Of a stretch of 64,000 nt of DNA, positions 23,558 through 31,932 are shown piece by piece; positions within the stretch are counted from its first letter, which is position 1, and each line of letters starts with the position of its first letter. The notes under the pieces were generated by a model that saw nothing but the letters and a program-made list of their open reading frames with translations, did not search any database and was not told the DNA's origin. This DNA comes from Streptomyces sp. NBC_01446 (lineage in GTDB: Bacteria > Actinomycetota > Actinomycetes > Streptomycetales > Streptomycetaceae), in assembly GCF_026340095.1 (NCBI RefSeq), contig NZ_JAPEPO010000001.1, forward strand, positions 372,001-436,000, in the 5' to 3' direction. The position numbers and the translations under genes are program-made.

Positions 23558-25054
23558 GTGTCCTCCTCCGAGCCCAGGCCACAGCCCACGACTCAGGCGA
23601 CGTCACAGCCCACGACTCAGCCCGAGGCCCAACCCCGGCCCAAGGGACGCAAGAACGGCCTCTACGCGGGCCTCTCCGACGAGCTCTCCGCCCTCATGCG
23701 GACGGGCTGGGCCGACACCGAGCAGCGCGACCTGCGCCCGGACGAGCAGGCGGCGCACGCCGCCCGCCGCCGCGCCGCCCTGTCCGCGCGGTTCCCGGGC
23801 GAGCGGCTGGTGATCCCGTCCGGCAAGCTCAAGATCCGCTCGAACGACAGCTACTACCCCTTCCGCCCGTACTCCGCGTATGTGCACCTGACGGGCGATC
23901 AGGCGCGGGACAGCGCCGTCGTGTTCGAGCCACGCGAGGGCGGCGGACACGACATCCACCTCTACCTGCTCCCCCGCGACAGCCGTGACAGCGACGAGTT
24001 CTGGACCGGCATGACGTCCGAGCTGTGGATGGGCCGGCGCCGCAGCCTCGCCGAGTCGGAACTGGTCCTCGGCCTGCCCTGCCGCGACATCCGCGACGCC
24101 GCCGCCGAGCTGTCGGCCGCGCCCGAGGCGCCGACCCGTATCGTCCGCGGCCACGACCCGGCACTGGAGGCCGCCGTGACGACGGAGGCGGAGCGCGACG
24201 CCGGACTGGAGGAGGCGCTGTCCGAGCTGCGCCTGGTCAAGGACGAGTGGGAGATCGGCGAGCTGCGCAAGGCCGTCGACTCCACGGTGCGCGGATTCAC
24301 CGATGTCGTACGGGAACTGGCCACGGCGATCGCGACCTCGGAGCGCTGGATCGAGGGCACCTTCTTCCGCCGCGCCCGCCTGGAGGGCAACGCCGTCGGC
24401 TACGGCTCGATCTGCGCGGCCGGCGAGCACGCCACGATCATGCACTGGGAGCAGAACGACGGCCCGGTGCGCCCCGGTGAACTCCTGCTCCTCGACGCGG
24501 GCGTGGAGACCCACACGCTCTACACCGCGGACGTGACGCGCACGCTCCCGATCAGCGGCACGTTCACGCCGCTCCAGCGCAAGATCTACGACGCGGTGTA
24601 CGAGGCCCAGGAGGCGGGCATCGCCGCCGTGAAGCCGGGTGCGGCCTACCGCGACTTCCACGACGCGGCGCAGCGTCACATGGCGGGCAAGCTCGTGGAG
24701 TGGGGCCTGCTGGAGGGTGACCCGGAGCGGGTCTTCGAGCTCGGTCTCCAGCGGCGCTTCACCATGGCGGGCACCGGCCACATGCTCGGCCTCGACGTCC
24801 ACGACTGCGCTGCCGCGCGCACGGAGTCGTACGTGGGCGGTCCGCTGGAGCCCGGCATGGTGCTGACGGTCGAGCCCGGCCTGTACTTCCAGCCGGACGA
24901 CCTGTCGGTGCCGGAGGAGTACCGCGGCATCGGCGTGCGGATCGAGGACGACCTCCTGGTCACGGCCGACGGCACGGAGAACCTGTCGGCGGGCCTGCCG
25001 CGGTCGGCGGACGAGGTCGAGGCGTGGATGCGCACGCTCGCGGGCGACCGGTAG
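23558..25054 (+). CDS. pepP: Xaa-Pro aminopeptidase P (M24 metallopeptidase)
   Basis: This 498-residue enzyme removes N-terminal residues before proline. It has a low-complexity Thr/Gln/Pro tail (residues 1-33), an AMP_N domain (about 35-200) and a pita-bread M24 domain (about 225-490). Metal ligands are visible in LLLLDAG and YTADVTRT (two Asp), GTGHMLGLDVHD (His), TVEPGLYF and RIEDDLLV (two Glu). It is divergent from the hydroxyproline operon with a 98-base gap, so it could help release proline or hydroxyproline from peptides. A strong hairpin terminator follows. Confidence 0.93.
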   Translation: MSSSEPRPQPTTQATSQPTTQPEAQPRPKGRKNGLYAGLSDELSALMRTGWADTEQRDLRPDEQAAHAARRRAALSARFPGERLVIPSGKLKIRSNDSYYPFRPYSAYVHLTGDQARDSAVVFEPREGGGHDIHLYLLPRDSRDSDEFWTGMTSELWMGRRRSLAESELVLGLPCRDIRDAAAELSAAPEAPTRIVRGHDPALEAAVTTEAERDAGLEEALSELRLVKDEWEIGELRKAVDSTVRGFTDVVRELATAIATSERWIEGTFFRRARLEGNAVGYGSICAAGEHATIMHWEQNDGPVRPGELLLLDAGVETHTLYTADVTRTLPISGTFTPLQRKIYDAVYEAQEAGIAAVKPGAAYRDFHDAAQRHMAGKLVEWGLLEGDPERVFELGLQRRFTMAGTGHMLGLDVHDCAAARTESYVGGPLEPGMVLTVEPGLYFQPDDLSVPEEYRGIGVRIEDDLLVTADGTENLSAGLPRSADEVEAWMRTLAGDR

Positions 25055-25078
25055 GGGTCCCGCTGCTGTGACAAAAGC

Positions 25079-25116
25079 CCGAGGGGCCCGGCCGTCGGAA
25101 CGGCCGGGCCCCTCGG
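25079..25116. terminator. Bidirectional hairpin terminator between pepP and gap
   Basis: A perfect 16-bp stem CCGAGGGGCCCGGCCG with loop TCGGAA lies between two convergent genes. There is no clear T-tract, as usual in streptomycetes. Confidence 0.88.
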
Positions 25117-25127
25117 ACGGTCAACGC

Positions 25128-26573
25128 TTACGCGGTCGGGACCGGGTAGGTCGGGTACTCCACCCCGGAGACGTGCTGGACGACGCGGATGACCTGGCAC
25201 GAGTAGCCGAACTCGTTGTCGTACCAGAGGTAGAGGATCGCGTTGTCGCCGTCGACCTTGGTGGCACCGGCGTCCACGATGGAGGCGTGGCGCGAGCCGA
25301 CGAAGTCCATGGAGACCGCGTCGGGGGCGGTGGTGAAGTCGATCTGGCGCTTGAGCGGCGAGTTCAGCGAGACGTCGCGGAGGTAGTCGAGGACTTCCTC
25401 GCGGGTGGTCTCGCGGCCGAGGCGCAGGCTGAGGATCGCGATCGAGACGTCCGGCACGGGCACGCGGATCGAGCTGCCGGTGATCGGCGCCTTGAGGTCG
25501 GGCAGCGCCTTGGCGACGGCGGAGGCGGCGCCGGTCTCGGTGATGACCATGTTGAGCGGCGCGGAACGCCCGCGACGGTCGGCCTTGTGGTAATTGTCCA
25601 GCAGGTTCTGGTCGTTGGTGAACGAGTGGACGGTCTCCACGTGGCCGCGCAGCACACCGTACTCGTCGTCCATCGCCTTCAGCGGCGGGACGATCGCGTT
25701 GGTGGTGCAGGACGCGCAGGACAGGATCTGCTCGTCCGGCTTGATCATGTCGTGGTTGACGCCGTGCACGATGTTCGGGACGTCGCCCTTGCCCGGAGCG
25801 GTCAGGACGACCTTCTCGATGCCGGGACGGAGGTGCTTCGACAGGCCCTCGCGGTCACGCCACTTGCCGGTGTTGTCGATCAGGATGGCGGCGTTGATGC
25901 CGTACGCCGTGTAGTCGACCTCGGACGGGTCATTGGCGTAGATGACCTTGATCTCGTTGCCGTTGGCGACGATCGTGCTGTTCGCCTCGTCGACCGTGAT
26001 CGTGCCGTTGAACTGGCCGTGGATGGAGTCGCGGCGCAGCAGCGAGGCACGCTTCACGAGGTCCTGGTCGCCACCACCGCGGACGACGATGGCGCGCAGC
26101 CGCAGTCCGTTGCCGGAGCCGGCCTTCTCGATGAGCAGGCGGGCGACGAGGCGGCCGATGCGGCCGAAGCCGTAGAGGACGACGTCACGCGCCTGGCGGC
26201 GCTCGATCTTGTTCTCACCCGTGGCGCCGGAGACGGCCTCGGCCGTGAACTCCTCGACCGAGAGACCCCGGTCGTCGGCCCGGTGCGTCTCGGCGAGCAG
26301 GCCGATGTCGATCTGCGACGGGCCGAGGTCGAGGGCGGCCAGCGCCTGCAGGAACGGCATCGTCTCGGTGACCGACAGTTCCTCGCCGGCGATCTGGCGG
26401 GCGAAGCGGTGGGTCTTGAGGATGCTCACCACCGACTTGTTCACCAAGGAGCGGCTGTGGAGCAGGACGGTGACGTCCCGCTCCCTGTGCATCTTCCCGA
26501 TGATCGGGATCATCGACTCCGCGATCTCCTCGCGGTTCTTCCAGTTGGTGAACGAGTCGTCTTTGACAGTCAC
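25128..26573 (-). CDS. gap: Glyceraldehyde-3-phosphate dehydrogenase, long form
   Basis: This 481-residue protein is about 145 residues longer than classic GAPDH. The catalytic Cys-containing ASCTTNAIVP is present (about residue 290), as are the NAD fold VVLYGFGRIGRLVARL (about residue 130) and WYDNEFGYSCQV near the C-terminus. The first 125 residues (WKNREEIAESMIPIIGKM...) are the N-terminal extension of the long Gap found in actinobacteria and some other groups. It oxidises glyceraldehyde 3-phosphate in glycolysis or works in reverse in gluconeogenesis. Two 20-bp repeats at the promoter suggest control. Confidence 0.9.
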   Translation of the reverse strand: MTVKDDSFTNWKNREEIAESMIPIIGKMHRERDVTVLLHSRSLVNKSVVSILKTHRFARQIAGEELSVTETMPFLQALAALDLGPSQIDIGLLAETHRADDRGLSVEEFTAEAVSGATGENKIERRQARDVVLYGFGRIGRLVARLLIEKAGSGNGLRLRAIVVRGGGDQDLVKRASLLRRDSIHGQFNGTITVDEANSTIVANGNEIKVIYANDPSEVDYTAYGINAAILIDNTGKWRDREGLSKHLRPGIEKVVLTAPGKGDVPNIVHGVNHDMIKPDEQILSCASCTTNAIVPPLKAMDDEYGVLRGHVETVHSFTNDQNLLDNYHKADRRGRSAPLNMVITETGAASAVAKALPDLKAPITGSSIRVPVPDVSIAILSLRLGRETTREEVLDYLRDVSLNSPLKRQIDFTTAPDAVSMDFVGSRHASIVDAGATKVDGDNAILYLWYDNEFGYSCQVIRVVQHVSGVEYPTYPVPTA

Positions 26574-26623
26574 AGGTTTATCTTTCGAGCTAGGCGGCGC
26601 TCATATGCTAACCCGCCTCCATT

Positions 26624-26668
26624 TTGATCGTTCAAACGGTCCCCCGGGTTGATCGTTCAGACGGTCCC
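26624..26668. promoter_or_regulatory. Tandem 20-bp operator-like repeats upstream of gap
   Basis: TTGATCGTTCAAACGGTCCC (26624-26643) and a copy with one change (26649-26668) lie 25 bases apart. Each has a CGTT-N2-AACG dyad core. On the minus strand TTGAAC overlaps the first copy and TAGCAT follows after 18-19 bases, giving a plausible -35/-10 pair for gap. Confidence 0.6.
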
Positions 26669-26703
26669 GCCCAGCGAAAGCCCCCCTCGCCCCCGGCACG
26701 CCC

Positions 26704-28284
26704 CTAGGCGCCGCTCAGCCGGCCGGGCGTCGTCGGACTTTGGTGCGGGTCGGTGAGCAGGGCGCTCACGTCGGCATAGCCGTCGCCCGTGTCGTAGGAG
26801 CGGGTGTCGAAGACCCGGGTGGCGGGGGCGCCGCAGGTGTGGGGCGTCCATCCCGGCCTGCCGTCGCGGATGAACGCGCCCGCCGCACCGTGGACATCCG
26901 TGGCCAGGGCCTTGGGCGGCTCCGCACCGGCTACGGCGGTGACCCCTTCGGTGTCGAGGCAGTCGAAGTGGAACGGCACGTCGAGGCAGTGCGTGGCAAG
27001 GCCGAGGACGGGCGAGCGCCAGGCGAAGCGGTACAGCCAGGTGGGGGCGGTGCCGCGCGCCCGGGCGACCCGGGCCACGGCGGTGCGGAAGACGTGGTCC
27101 GTGACGTACTGACCGACGAGGTCGGCCGTGTCCAGGTCCGGGTGATCTGCGACGTACGCGGTGGCGACGGCCTCGTCCACGCCGCACCCGGTGAGGATCC
27201 GGGCCGGCGCCGACGCGGCAAGTCGGTCCCGCACGGGGTGCAGCGCCATCGTGAACTCGTGGTCGGTGGCGCCGAGTACGAGCTCCTTGTCGGCTCCCAC
27301 ACCCGCGGCGAGGGCGTCGAGGGTGGCCTGGGGGATCAAGTCCCCATCGACCAACGGAGCAAAGGGCAGGCTTTTGCTGATCAGGCTGGTGAGCCCGGCC
27401 AGAGCATCTTCCGGGTCCGCGCCCGTGCCCGTGCCCGTGTCCGTGTCCGTGTCCGTAGCCGCATCCGTGTCGGGGTCGGGGTCCGCTGCCAGGGATGACA
27501 CCTGTTTCTGCAGATCGAGGATCTGCTCCTCGCTCAGCCGGGACAGTCCGGATCGGGTCGGCTGCGCGCCGCCCAGTTCGGCCAGCTTTCGGCCCACACG
27601 TTCCGCCCCGGCCGTCGACACCTGCGAAACCGGGCCGGACAGGCAGTGCACGCGCTGGAACAGGTGCTGCGCGCGGGGCATTCCCAGCAGGGTCAGTACG
27701 GCCGCGCCGCCCGCCGACTGACCGGCGATCGTGACCCGGTCGGGGTCCCCGCCGAAGCGCCGGATGTTGTCCCGCACCCATTCGAGGGCCAGCAACCAGT
27801 CACGGACGCCGCGGTTGTGCGGTGCGTCGGAGATCCATCCGAAGCCGTCGAAGCCGAGCCGGTAGCCGATCGAGACGACGACCACCCCGTCGCGGTTGAA
27901 GGCGGCGCCGTCGTACCAAGGGCTCGCCTGGGATCCGGCGAGGAAGCCACCCCCGTGGATCCACACCATCACCGGCAGCCCGGCGTCCGGAGAGGGGTCC
28001 GGGGTGAACACGTTGAGATTGAGCGTTCCGTCGCCCGGAATGCTCGGCTCAGGGATGAAGGTGACCTCTGCCAGGGGGCGGCGCTGTGCGGTCGGTCCGT
28101 AGGCGGTGGCGTCCAGGACGCCGGACCATGGCTCGGGAGGAACGGGCGCGGCGAACCGGAGTTCGCCGACGGGGGGCTGGGCGTAGGGGATGCCGAGGAA
28201 TCGGGCGCCGCTCTCACGGCGCTCACCGCGCACGGCGCCGTGGGCGGTACGGACGACGGGCTGCTCCGCGGGGTGGTCGGTCAC
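26704..28284 (-). CDS. Type B carboxylesterase
   Basis: This 526-residue alpha/beta hydrolase has the oxyanion-hole segment WIHGGGFLAGS and the nucleophile elbow GGDPDRVTIAGQSAGGAAV with the catalytic Ser (about residue 196). A C-terminal HCLDVPFHF segment supplies the likely His. It hydrolyses carboxylic esters. A GTG at 28284 with AGGAG 7 bases upstream is preferred to the ATG at 28359. An unusual Asp/Thr insert (PDPDTDAATDTDTDTG) is encoded by a 6-base tandem repeat (GTGTCC units near 27430-27460), so its length may vary among strains. Confidence 0.88.
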   Translation of the reverse strand: MTDHPAEQPVVRTAHGAVRGERRESGARFLGIPYAQPPVGELRFAAPVPPEPWSGVLDATAYGPTAQRRPLAEVTFIPEPSIPGDGTLNLNVFTPDPSPDAGLPVMVWIHGGGFLAGSQASPWYDGAAFNRDGVVVVSIGYRLGFDGFGWISDAPHNRGVRDWLLALEWVRDNIRRFGGDPDRVTIAGQSAGGAAVLTLLGMPRAQHLFQRVHCLSGPVSQVSTAGAERVGRKLAELGGAQPTRSGLSRLSEEQILDLQKQVSSLAADPDPDTDAATDTDTDTGTGTGADPEDALAGLTSLISKSLPFAPLVDGDLIPQATLDALAAGVGADKELVLGATDHEFTMALHPVRDRLAASAPARILTGCGVDEAVATAYVADHPDLDTADLVGQYVTDHVFRTAVARVARARGTAPTWLYRFAWRSPVLGLATHCLDVPFHFDCLDTEGVTAVAGAEPPKALATDVHGAAGAFIRDGRPGWTPHTCGAPATRVFDTRSYDTGDGYADVSALLTDPHQSPTTPGRLSGA

Positions 28285-28342
28285 TGGCTGCTCCTGGTGT
28301 CTTGTACGGCGTCGAGGTGGCGGAGTCGAGATCTGCCCCGGT

Positions 28343-28709
28343 TTACGGCCTCGGGGCATCCTGCTCGACGTAGTGCTTCAGCTTGCGCAGGTTCTTCCCG
28401 CCGTCGACGGTGGCGCCGTAGGTGCGGTCCGCGGTGACGGGCTCGATGGCGACATGGCCGCTGAGCAGCGCGGTGGAGTCGGCCCGCCGCAGGGTTTCCG
28501 TGCAGGAGTCGCCGGGCCTGTCCGCACAGACGCCGGGGACGATGTCGAAGGTGTCGCCGCTGCCTCGGTGTGCCGCGTAGTCGTGCCAGACGACCTTGCC
28601 GTGGCCGATGCCGGTCCACAGGGGTGCCTTGGCCCGCCGGCCCGTGCTGACGTCGGGGTAGTCGACCTTGACGGCGAACTTGCCGGTGAACAGGGAGCGT
28701 CCTGGGCGT
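28343..28709 (-). pseudogene. C-terminal remnant of an unidentified, probably exported protein
   Basis: The minus-strand frame ending at 28343 encodes about 120 residues (LFTGKFAVKVDYPDVSTG..., LWTGIGHGKVVWHDYAAH..., ending KHYVEQDAPRP) with good coding character. It contains two cysteines spaced as in a disulphide (GVCADRPGDSCTE), but there is no start; a stop lies in frame immediately upstream at about 28710. I take it as the tail of a truncated gene. The family is not recognised. Confidence 0.5.
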
Positions 28710-28754
28710 CATCGTCGGCGGCTCCGCCTCCAGCACCGACACCATCACCGCGAT

Positions 28755-28928
28755 GATGCCGAGCGCTTCCAGGAGCTGGCGGGAGCCGATCGCTTCCTCG
28801 ACGCCCTTTTGGGAATCCGCATCCCAGATGGCCGCGGCACGAAGAACCTCTTCGCCGTCGGCCAGGACATATCGGTTGCCGAAGTGCGAGCGAACCTCGA
28901 ACCGGTTCCGGCCGACAAGTACCGGCTC
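28755..28928 (+). pseudogene. Left part of a reading frame interrupted by the second IS605-type element
   Basis: A plus-strand frame (RFQELAGADRFLDALLGIRI..., VPADKYRLV) with about 78 percent G/C at third positions runs into the element at 28929. Joining base 28928 to 30560 keeps the frame and gives DKYRLVTYERGSCYYQ. The 5' part of the gene is missing. The product is not recognised. Confidence 0.5.
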
Positions 28929-28938
28929 GTCAACTTGA

Positions 28939-28958
28939 CCCGGCCCTGAAGGGCCGGG
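28939..28958 (-). repeat. Right-end hairpin of the second IS605-type element
   Basis: A perfect 8-bp stem CCCGGCCC/GGGCCGGG with loop TGAA, followed (minus strand) by TCAAG and TTGAC. This is the expected recognition hairpin and the 3' part of the TnpB guide RNA scaffold; the guide would be read from the flank at 28928-28909. Confidence 0.75.
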
Positions 28959-29012
28959 CTTGGAGGTAGTGCCCGGCTGGCTGCTGGGTTGGCTCCTCCG
29001 TCCAGACACCCG

Positions 29013-30170
29013 CTATGGGGTGGCAGGGACGCGTGACTCACGCCCCGCAGTCCACACAGCAGCGCCACGGGTGGCGATGTTGCGGGAAGCGTTCCGGTCG
29101 GCGTGGGCAACGACCCCGCAGTTCCGGCAGATGAAGGTGGCTTGGTCGACGCGGTTCTTCTTGTCGACATGGTCGCAGTCGGCGCATGTCTGGCTGGTGT
29201 ATGCAGGGTCGACATACACCGGCGGGACGCCCGCGCGGCGGGCCTTGTATTCGAGGAAGGATCCGAGCTGGTGGAACGCCCAGGAGTGGAGCGTGACCCG
29301 TTGGGGCTTGCGGAGCCGTACCCTCTGCCGGATGCCGCCCAGGTCTTCCAGGGCGATGCCGGACGAGGTGCGTTCAGCCTCGGTCACGATCTTCTTCGCG
29401 ATGATGTGGTTGATGTTCCTGGCGTGCCGCTGTTCCTTGCGGCGCCGCATCCTCAGCCGCCGTTTGGCGGACTTGGTGCCTTTGGCCTGCAACTTCCGGC
29501 GCAGTTCGCGCTGTTGTCTGCGGTGGCGGTTCAGGTTGCGTCCAGCGGCTTTGTAACCGGTGGAAGTGGTGGCGATGTTGGCTATGCCCAGGTCCACGCC
29601 GATGAAGGCGCCAGGTTCATAGGGGTCGGGCTCAGGGATGTCGCACACGGCGACCAGGTAGAAGGAGCCATCCCGTTCGAGGAGGTCCGACTCGCCCCGC
29701 CGGTGCTCACGCAACGACTTGAGCGCGTCGGCAGAGCAGGTGAAGCGGATGTTTTTCAGCCGTCCGGACGTGGTCCAGATGCTGACCGTCTGCCCGTCGT
29801 ACTGCCAGGACAGGCACCGGTCATCAAAGGGATGTGCGGCCTGGGGCCGGAAAGCGACCGGCTTCGTCTGTGCCTTGCGCCGGCGCTTGGAACCCGGCTT
29901 TCCCAGGTTCCCAGCCCGGATGTTCGCCTTCAGCGTGGTGTGGGCGTCGCGCACCTTCTTGATGGTGTGCTGGGCGGCCTGCGACCCGATCCCGCGGGCC
30001 CGCAGTTCGGCGTAGGTGTGCCTGCGCAGTTCGTACTCACGCGGCACACCGTGCTCGAAGGCGACTTCCGAGACCCAGCACGCGGCCTCGTTCACCGTGC
30101 GCAGGGTCGCCGACAGCGCGGAAGCCTGGCTGGCCTCCGGCATCAACTTCACCTGCACCACAATCTTCAC
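29013..30170 (-). CDS. tnpB: TnpB of the second IS605-type element
   Basis: This 385-residue protein starts at a GTG at 30170 (KIVVQVKLMPEASQ). RuvC-like acidic residues are in FIGVDLGIANIA, IALEDLGGIR and AHADRNASRNIA. The zinc ribbon has CADC and CRNC. It is a close relative of the TnpB at 5644-6816 (for example YVDPAYTSQ is shared) and looks fully catalytic. The right-end hairpin is intact, unlike that of the first element, so this one could still make a functional guide RNA. Confidence 0.92.
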   Translation of the reverse strand: MKIVVQVKLMPEASQASALSATLRTVNEAACWVSEVAFEHGVPREYELRRHTYAELRARGIGSQAAQHTIKKVRDAHTTLKANIRAGNLGKPGSKRRRKAQTKPVAFRPQAAHPFDDRCLSWQYDGQTVSIWTTSGRLKNIRFTCSADALKSLREHRRGESDLLERDGSFYLVAVCDIPEPDPYEPGAFIGVDLGIANIATTSTGYKAAGRNLNRHRRQQRELRRKLQAKGTKSAKRRLRMRRRKEQRHARNINHIIAKKIVTEAERTSSGIALEDLGGIRQRVRLRKPQRVTLHSWAFHQLGSFLEYKARRAGVPPVYVDPAYTSQTCADCDHVDKKNRVDQATFICRNCGVVAHADRNASRNIATRGAAVWTAGRESRVPATP

Positions 30171-30193
30171 GAACGCGATCGTTCGTTGACCAA

Positions 30194-30474
30194 TGCCACC
30201 CCGCTGGGATCAGCTTCGAAACCGAACTGGTCGAGGTCAACGACGAGAAGGACCACGTCCATCTGCTCGTGCACCACCCACCAAAGTGCCCCTGCTCGCT
30301 CTCGCCAGTTCCCTCAAAGGCGTCTGGGCCCGGCGCCTGCGCCAGGAGTTGCCCGCCTACATCCGCAAGTACCTGTGGGGCCTCCGCTTCTGGTCGCCGT
30401 CCCACTCCGCCGCGTCATGCGGCGGCGCCCCGCTCGGCATCAAATACATCAAGAACCGGAAACATCCCGGCTGA
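30194..30474 (+). pseudogene. tnpA (HUH/Y1 transposase) remnant, 5'-truncated and frameshifted
   Basis: The first frame reads GISFETELVEVNDEKDHVHLLVHHPP, with the HUH motif HVHLLVH. After a one-base shift near 30285 the next frame reads ASSLKGVWARRLRQELP...IKYIKNRKHPG, ending at 30474. The catalytic Tyr position is present in IKYIKN. The first 40-50 residues of the family are missing next to the divergent tnpB start. The element therefore cannot move by itself. Confidence 0.8.
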
Positions 30475-30534
30475 CGCCAACAGCGCGGACCTGTGCCCCA
30501 GCCCGGGCCAGAGCAGTCCGCAGAAGCGATTCCT

Positions 30535-30554
30535 CCCAGGTGCGAACGCCCGGG
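30535..30554 (-). repeat. Left-end hairpin of the second IS605-type element
   Basis: CCCAGGTG-CGAA-CGCCCGGG with two G-T type mismatches; the minus-strand continuation GGGAGGAATCGCTTCT matches the left end of the third element. Confidence 0.65.
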
Positions 30555-30559
30555 GTTCG

Positions 30560-30820
30560 GTGACGTACGAACGCGGCTCCTGTTACTACCAGCTCGGCGC
30601 CCGGGCTCAGGTCCAGCCGAACAAGGAAGTCATCGTGGTCGAGAAGGACACCGACCGCGCCTATACGGGCGACGCCGCGCGTAGCCTTTTGTTCGGTACG
30701 GACATACAGGGGACCGTCTCCGTGAAGGCGGGGAACAATCCCAAGCTGGAGGTATACGTACAGAGTCGTTCGGTGAACAGGAAGCTCAAGCCGAAGACAC
30801 GCCTTCTCATCATTCTCTGA
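30560..30820 (+). pseudogene. Right part of the IS-interrupted reading frame, possibly expressed as an 86-residue ORF
   Basis: From GTG 30560 it encodes TYERGSCYYQLGARAQVQPNK... to KPKTRLLIIL. It is rich in beta-strand-forming residues, with a basic C-terminus. It continues in frame from 28928 once the IS is removed. A GGGG stretch 5 bases upstream could let it be translated alone. No family is recognised. Confidence 0.5.
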
Positions 30821-31026
30821 GTTTGTGCTGCAACCTCGGTCAGTCCGCCACTGAGGTGTGGTGGCTTCGTGAGCCGTGATCTGATCCGGGGTTCCGCTCT
30901 GGCGGGCAGCCTCTGCTTCGTCGCGGCTCCGAACCGTAACTCATGGCGCTGCCCCGACGCCGAGGCCGGTCTCAACCGGCTTCGGCGCACGGCATGTCGG
31001 GCCCGACTCCGCCGCCCGGCCTCCAC

Positions 31027-31689
31027 TCAGGCTGTCGGGACTGCTTCCCCTGCCGGGCCACCGTCCTGCGGTGAGGTTCCCTCCGGCCCGAGCGGCCGGC
31101 CTTCCCACACAAGCGTCTGCCAGCCCCGGTCGGGCGAGCCGGACAGGACGACGACGGCTGTGTTGCCCAGCGCGCGGCTCGACGCGTACGCCACGTCCAC
31201 GTTGGCCGCCCGGGCGGCCACCCACATCCGGATCGCGGCACCGTGGCTGACCATCGCCACCGTCTCCGCCCCCGACCTGGCGGCCTCCGCAACCACGGAA
31301 TCGAAGCGCCCCAGGGCCTCCACGCCGTTTTCGCCTCCGGGCATCCGGCGTTCCACGTCGCCTGCGGACCAGGCGAACGCGGTGGAGAGGTACAGGGCGG
31401 CAGCCTCGTCGTCGCCCCGCATCTCCAGCTCTCCGGCAGCCAGCTCCCGAATACCGTCCCGGACCTGGACCTCCAGCCCCGTCGCAGCGGCCAGAGAGGC
31501 GGCTGTCAGCTGGGTGCGCAACAGCGTGGACACGTAGAGGGCATCGATCGTCTCCCCCGCCAACGCCTGCGGCAGTGCGGCCGCCTGGTCCTGCCCCAAA
31601 GGCGTCAGTCCCGGCCCCGGCGCCGCCGTGTCCAGCAGGTGCTTGAGATTGGACGGGGTCTGGCCATGGCGTATGAGCAGCAGGCGCAT
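31027..31689 (-). CDS. Histidine phosphatase (phosphoglycerate mutase-like) family protein
   Basis: This 220-residue protein starts MRLLLIRHGQTPSN with the catalytic RHG motif. The family's acid residue is visible in ELAAGELEM and the second His in VSHGAA. It dephosphorylates a small phosphoester; the substrate cannot be told. The ATG at 31689 has GGAGG 9 bases upstream. The last 30 residues are Gly/Pro-rich. It stands alone, with 243 bases to the next gene and no shared operon. Confidence 0.9.
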   Translation of the reverse strand: MRLLLIRHGQTPSNLKHLLDTAAPGPGLTPLGQDQAAALPQALAGETIDALYVSTLLRTQLTAASLAAATGLEVQVRDGIRELAAGELEMRGDDEAAALYLSTAFAWSAGDVERRMPGGENGVEALGRFDSVVAEAARSGAETVAMVSHGAAIRMWVAARAANVDVAYASSRALGNTAVVVLSGSPDRGWQTLVWEGRPLGPEGTSPQDGGPAGEAVPTA

Positions 31690-31932
31690 GTGGGAACTAC
31701 CTCCTCGGAACGGAACACGTCCTACCACCCTCCCACCTGAACCTGCGACCGAGCGCAGGGAAAGCCGTCCCACGCCCACGCCCCGAGCTGCCTTCGGAAA
31801 TGGTTCCGTCCCGGTCGCGGTCGTAGCCACGGTGGGCGAAGAGCATGCCCGGGGTCCCGCACGGTCCGCCCGGCGACGCGGGCGAGGGGTGAGCTCTTGC
31901 CGAGTGGGGAGCGTGGCTGGGTGATGTGTCTC

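Larger units (their letters stand above)
28929..30559 (-). mobile_element. IS200/IS605-family element, 1631 bp, tnpB intact and tnpA decayed
   Basis: The bounds come from reconstruction. On the minus strand the element follows GTCAC (30564-30560) and ends with TTGAC (28933-28929); dropping 28929-30559 restores an open reading frame across the join. Hairpins lie at both ends (30535-30554 and 28939-28958). No target duplication is expected in this family. tnpB is on the minus strand and a broken tnpA diverges on the plus strand, the IS605 layout. Confidence 0.8.

Noticed and set aside
28668..28748. ATG at 28668 as the start of the IS-interrupted plus-strand gene
   Set aside because: The first 20-25 codons are antisense to the better-supported minus-strand remnant ending at 28343 and read as Arg/His-rich noise; the true 5' end seems to be lost.
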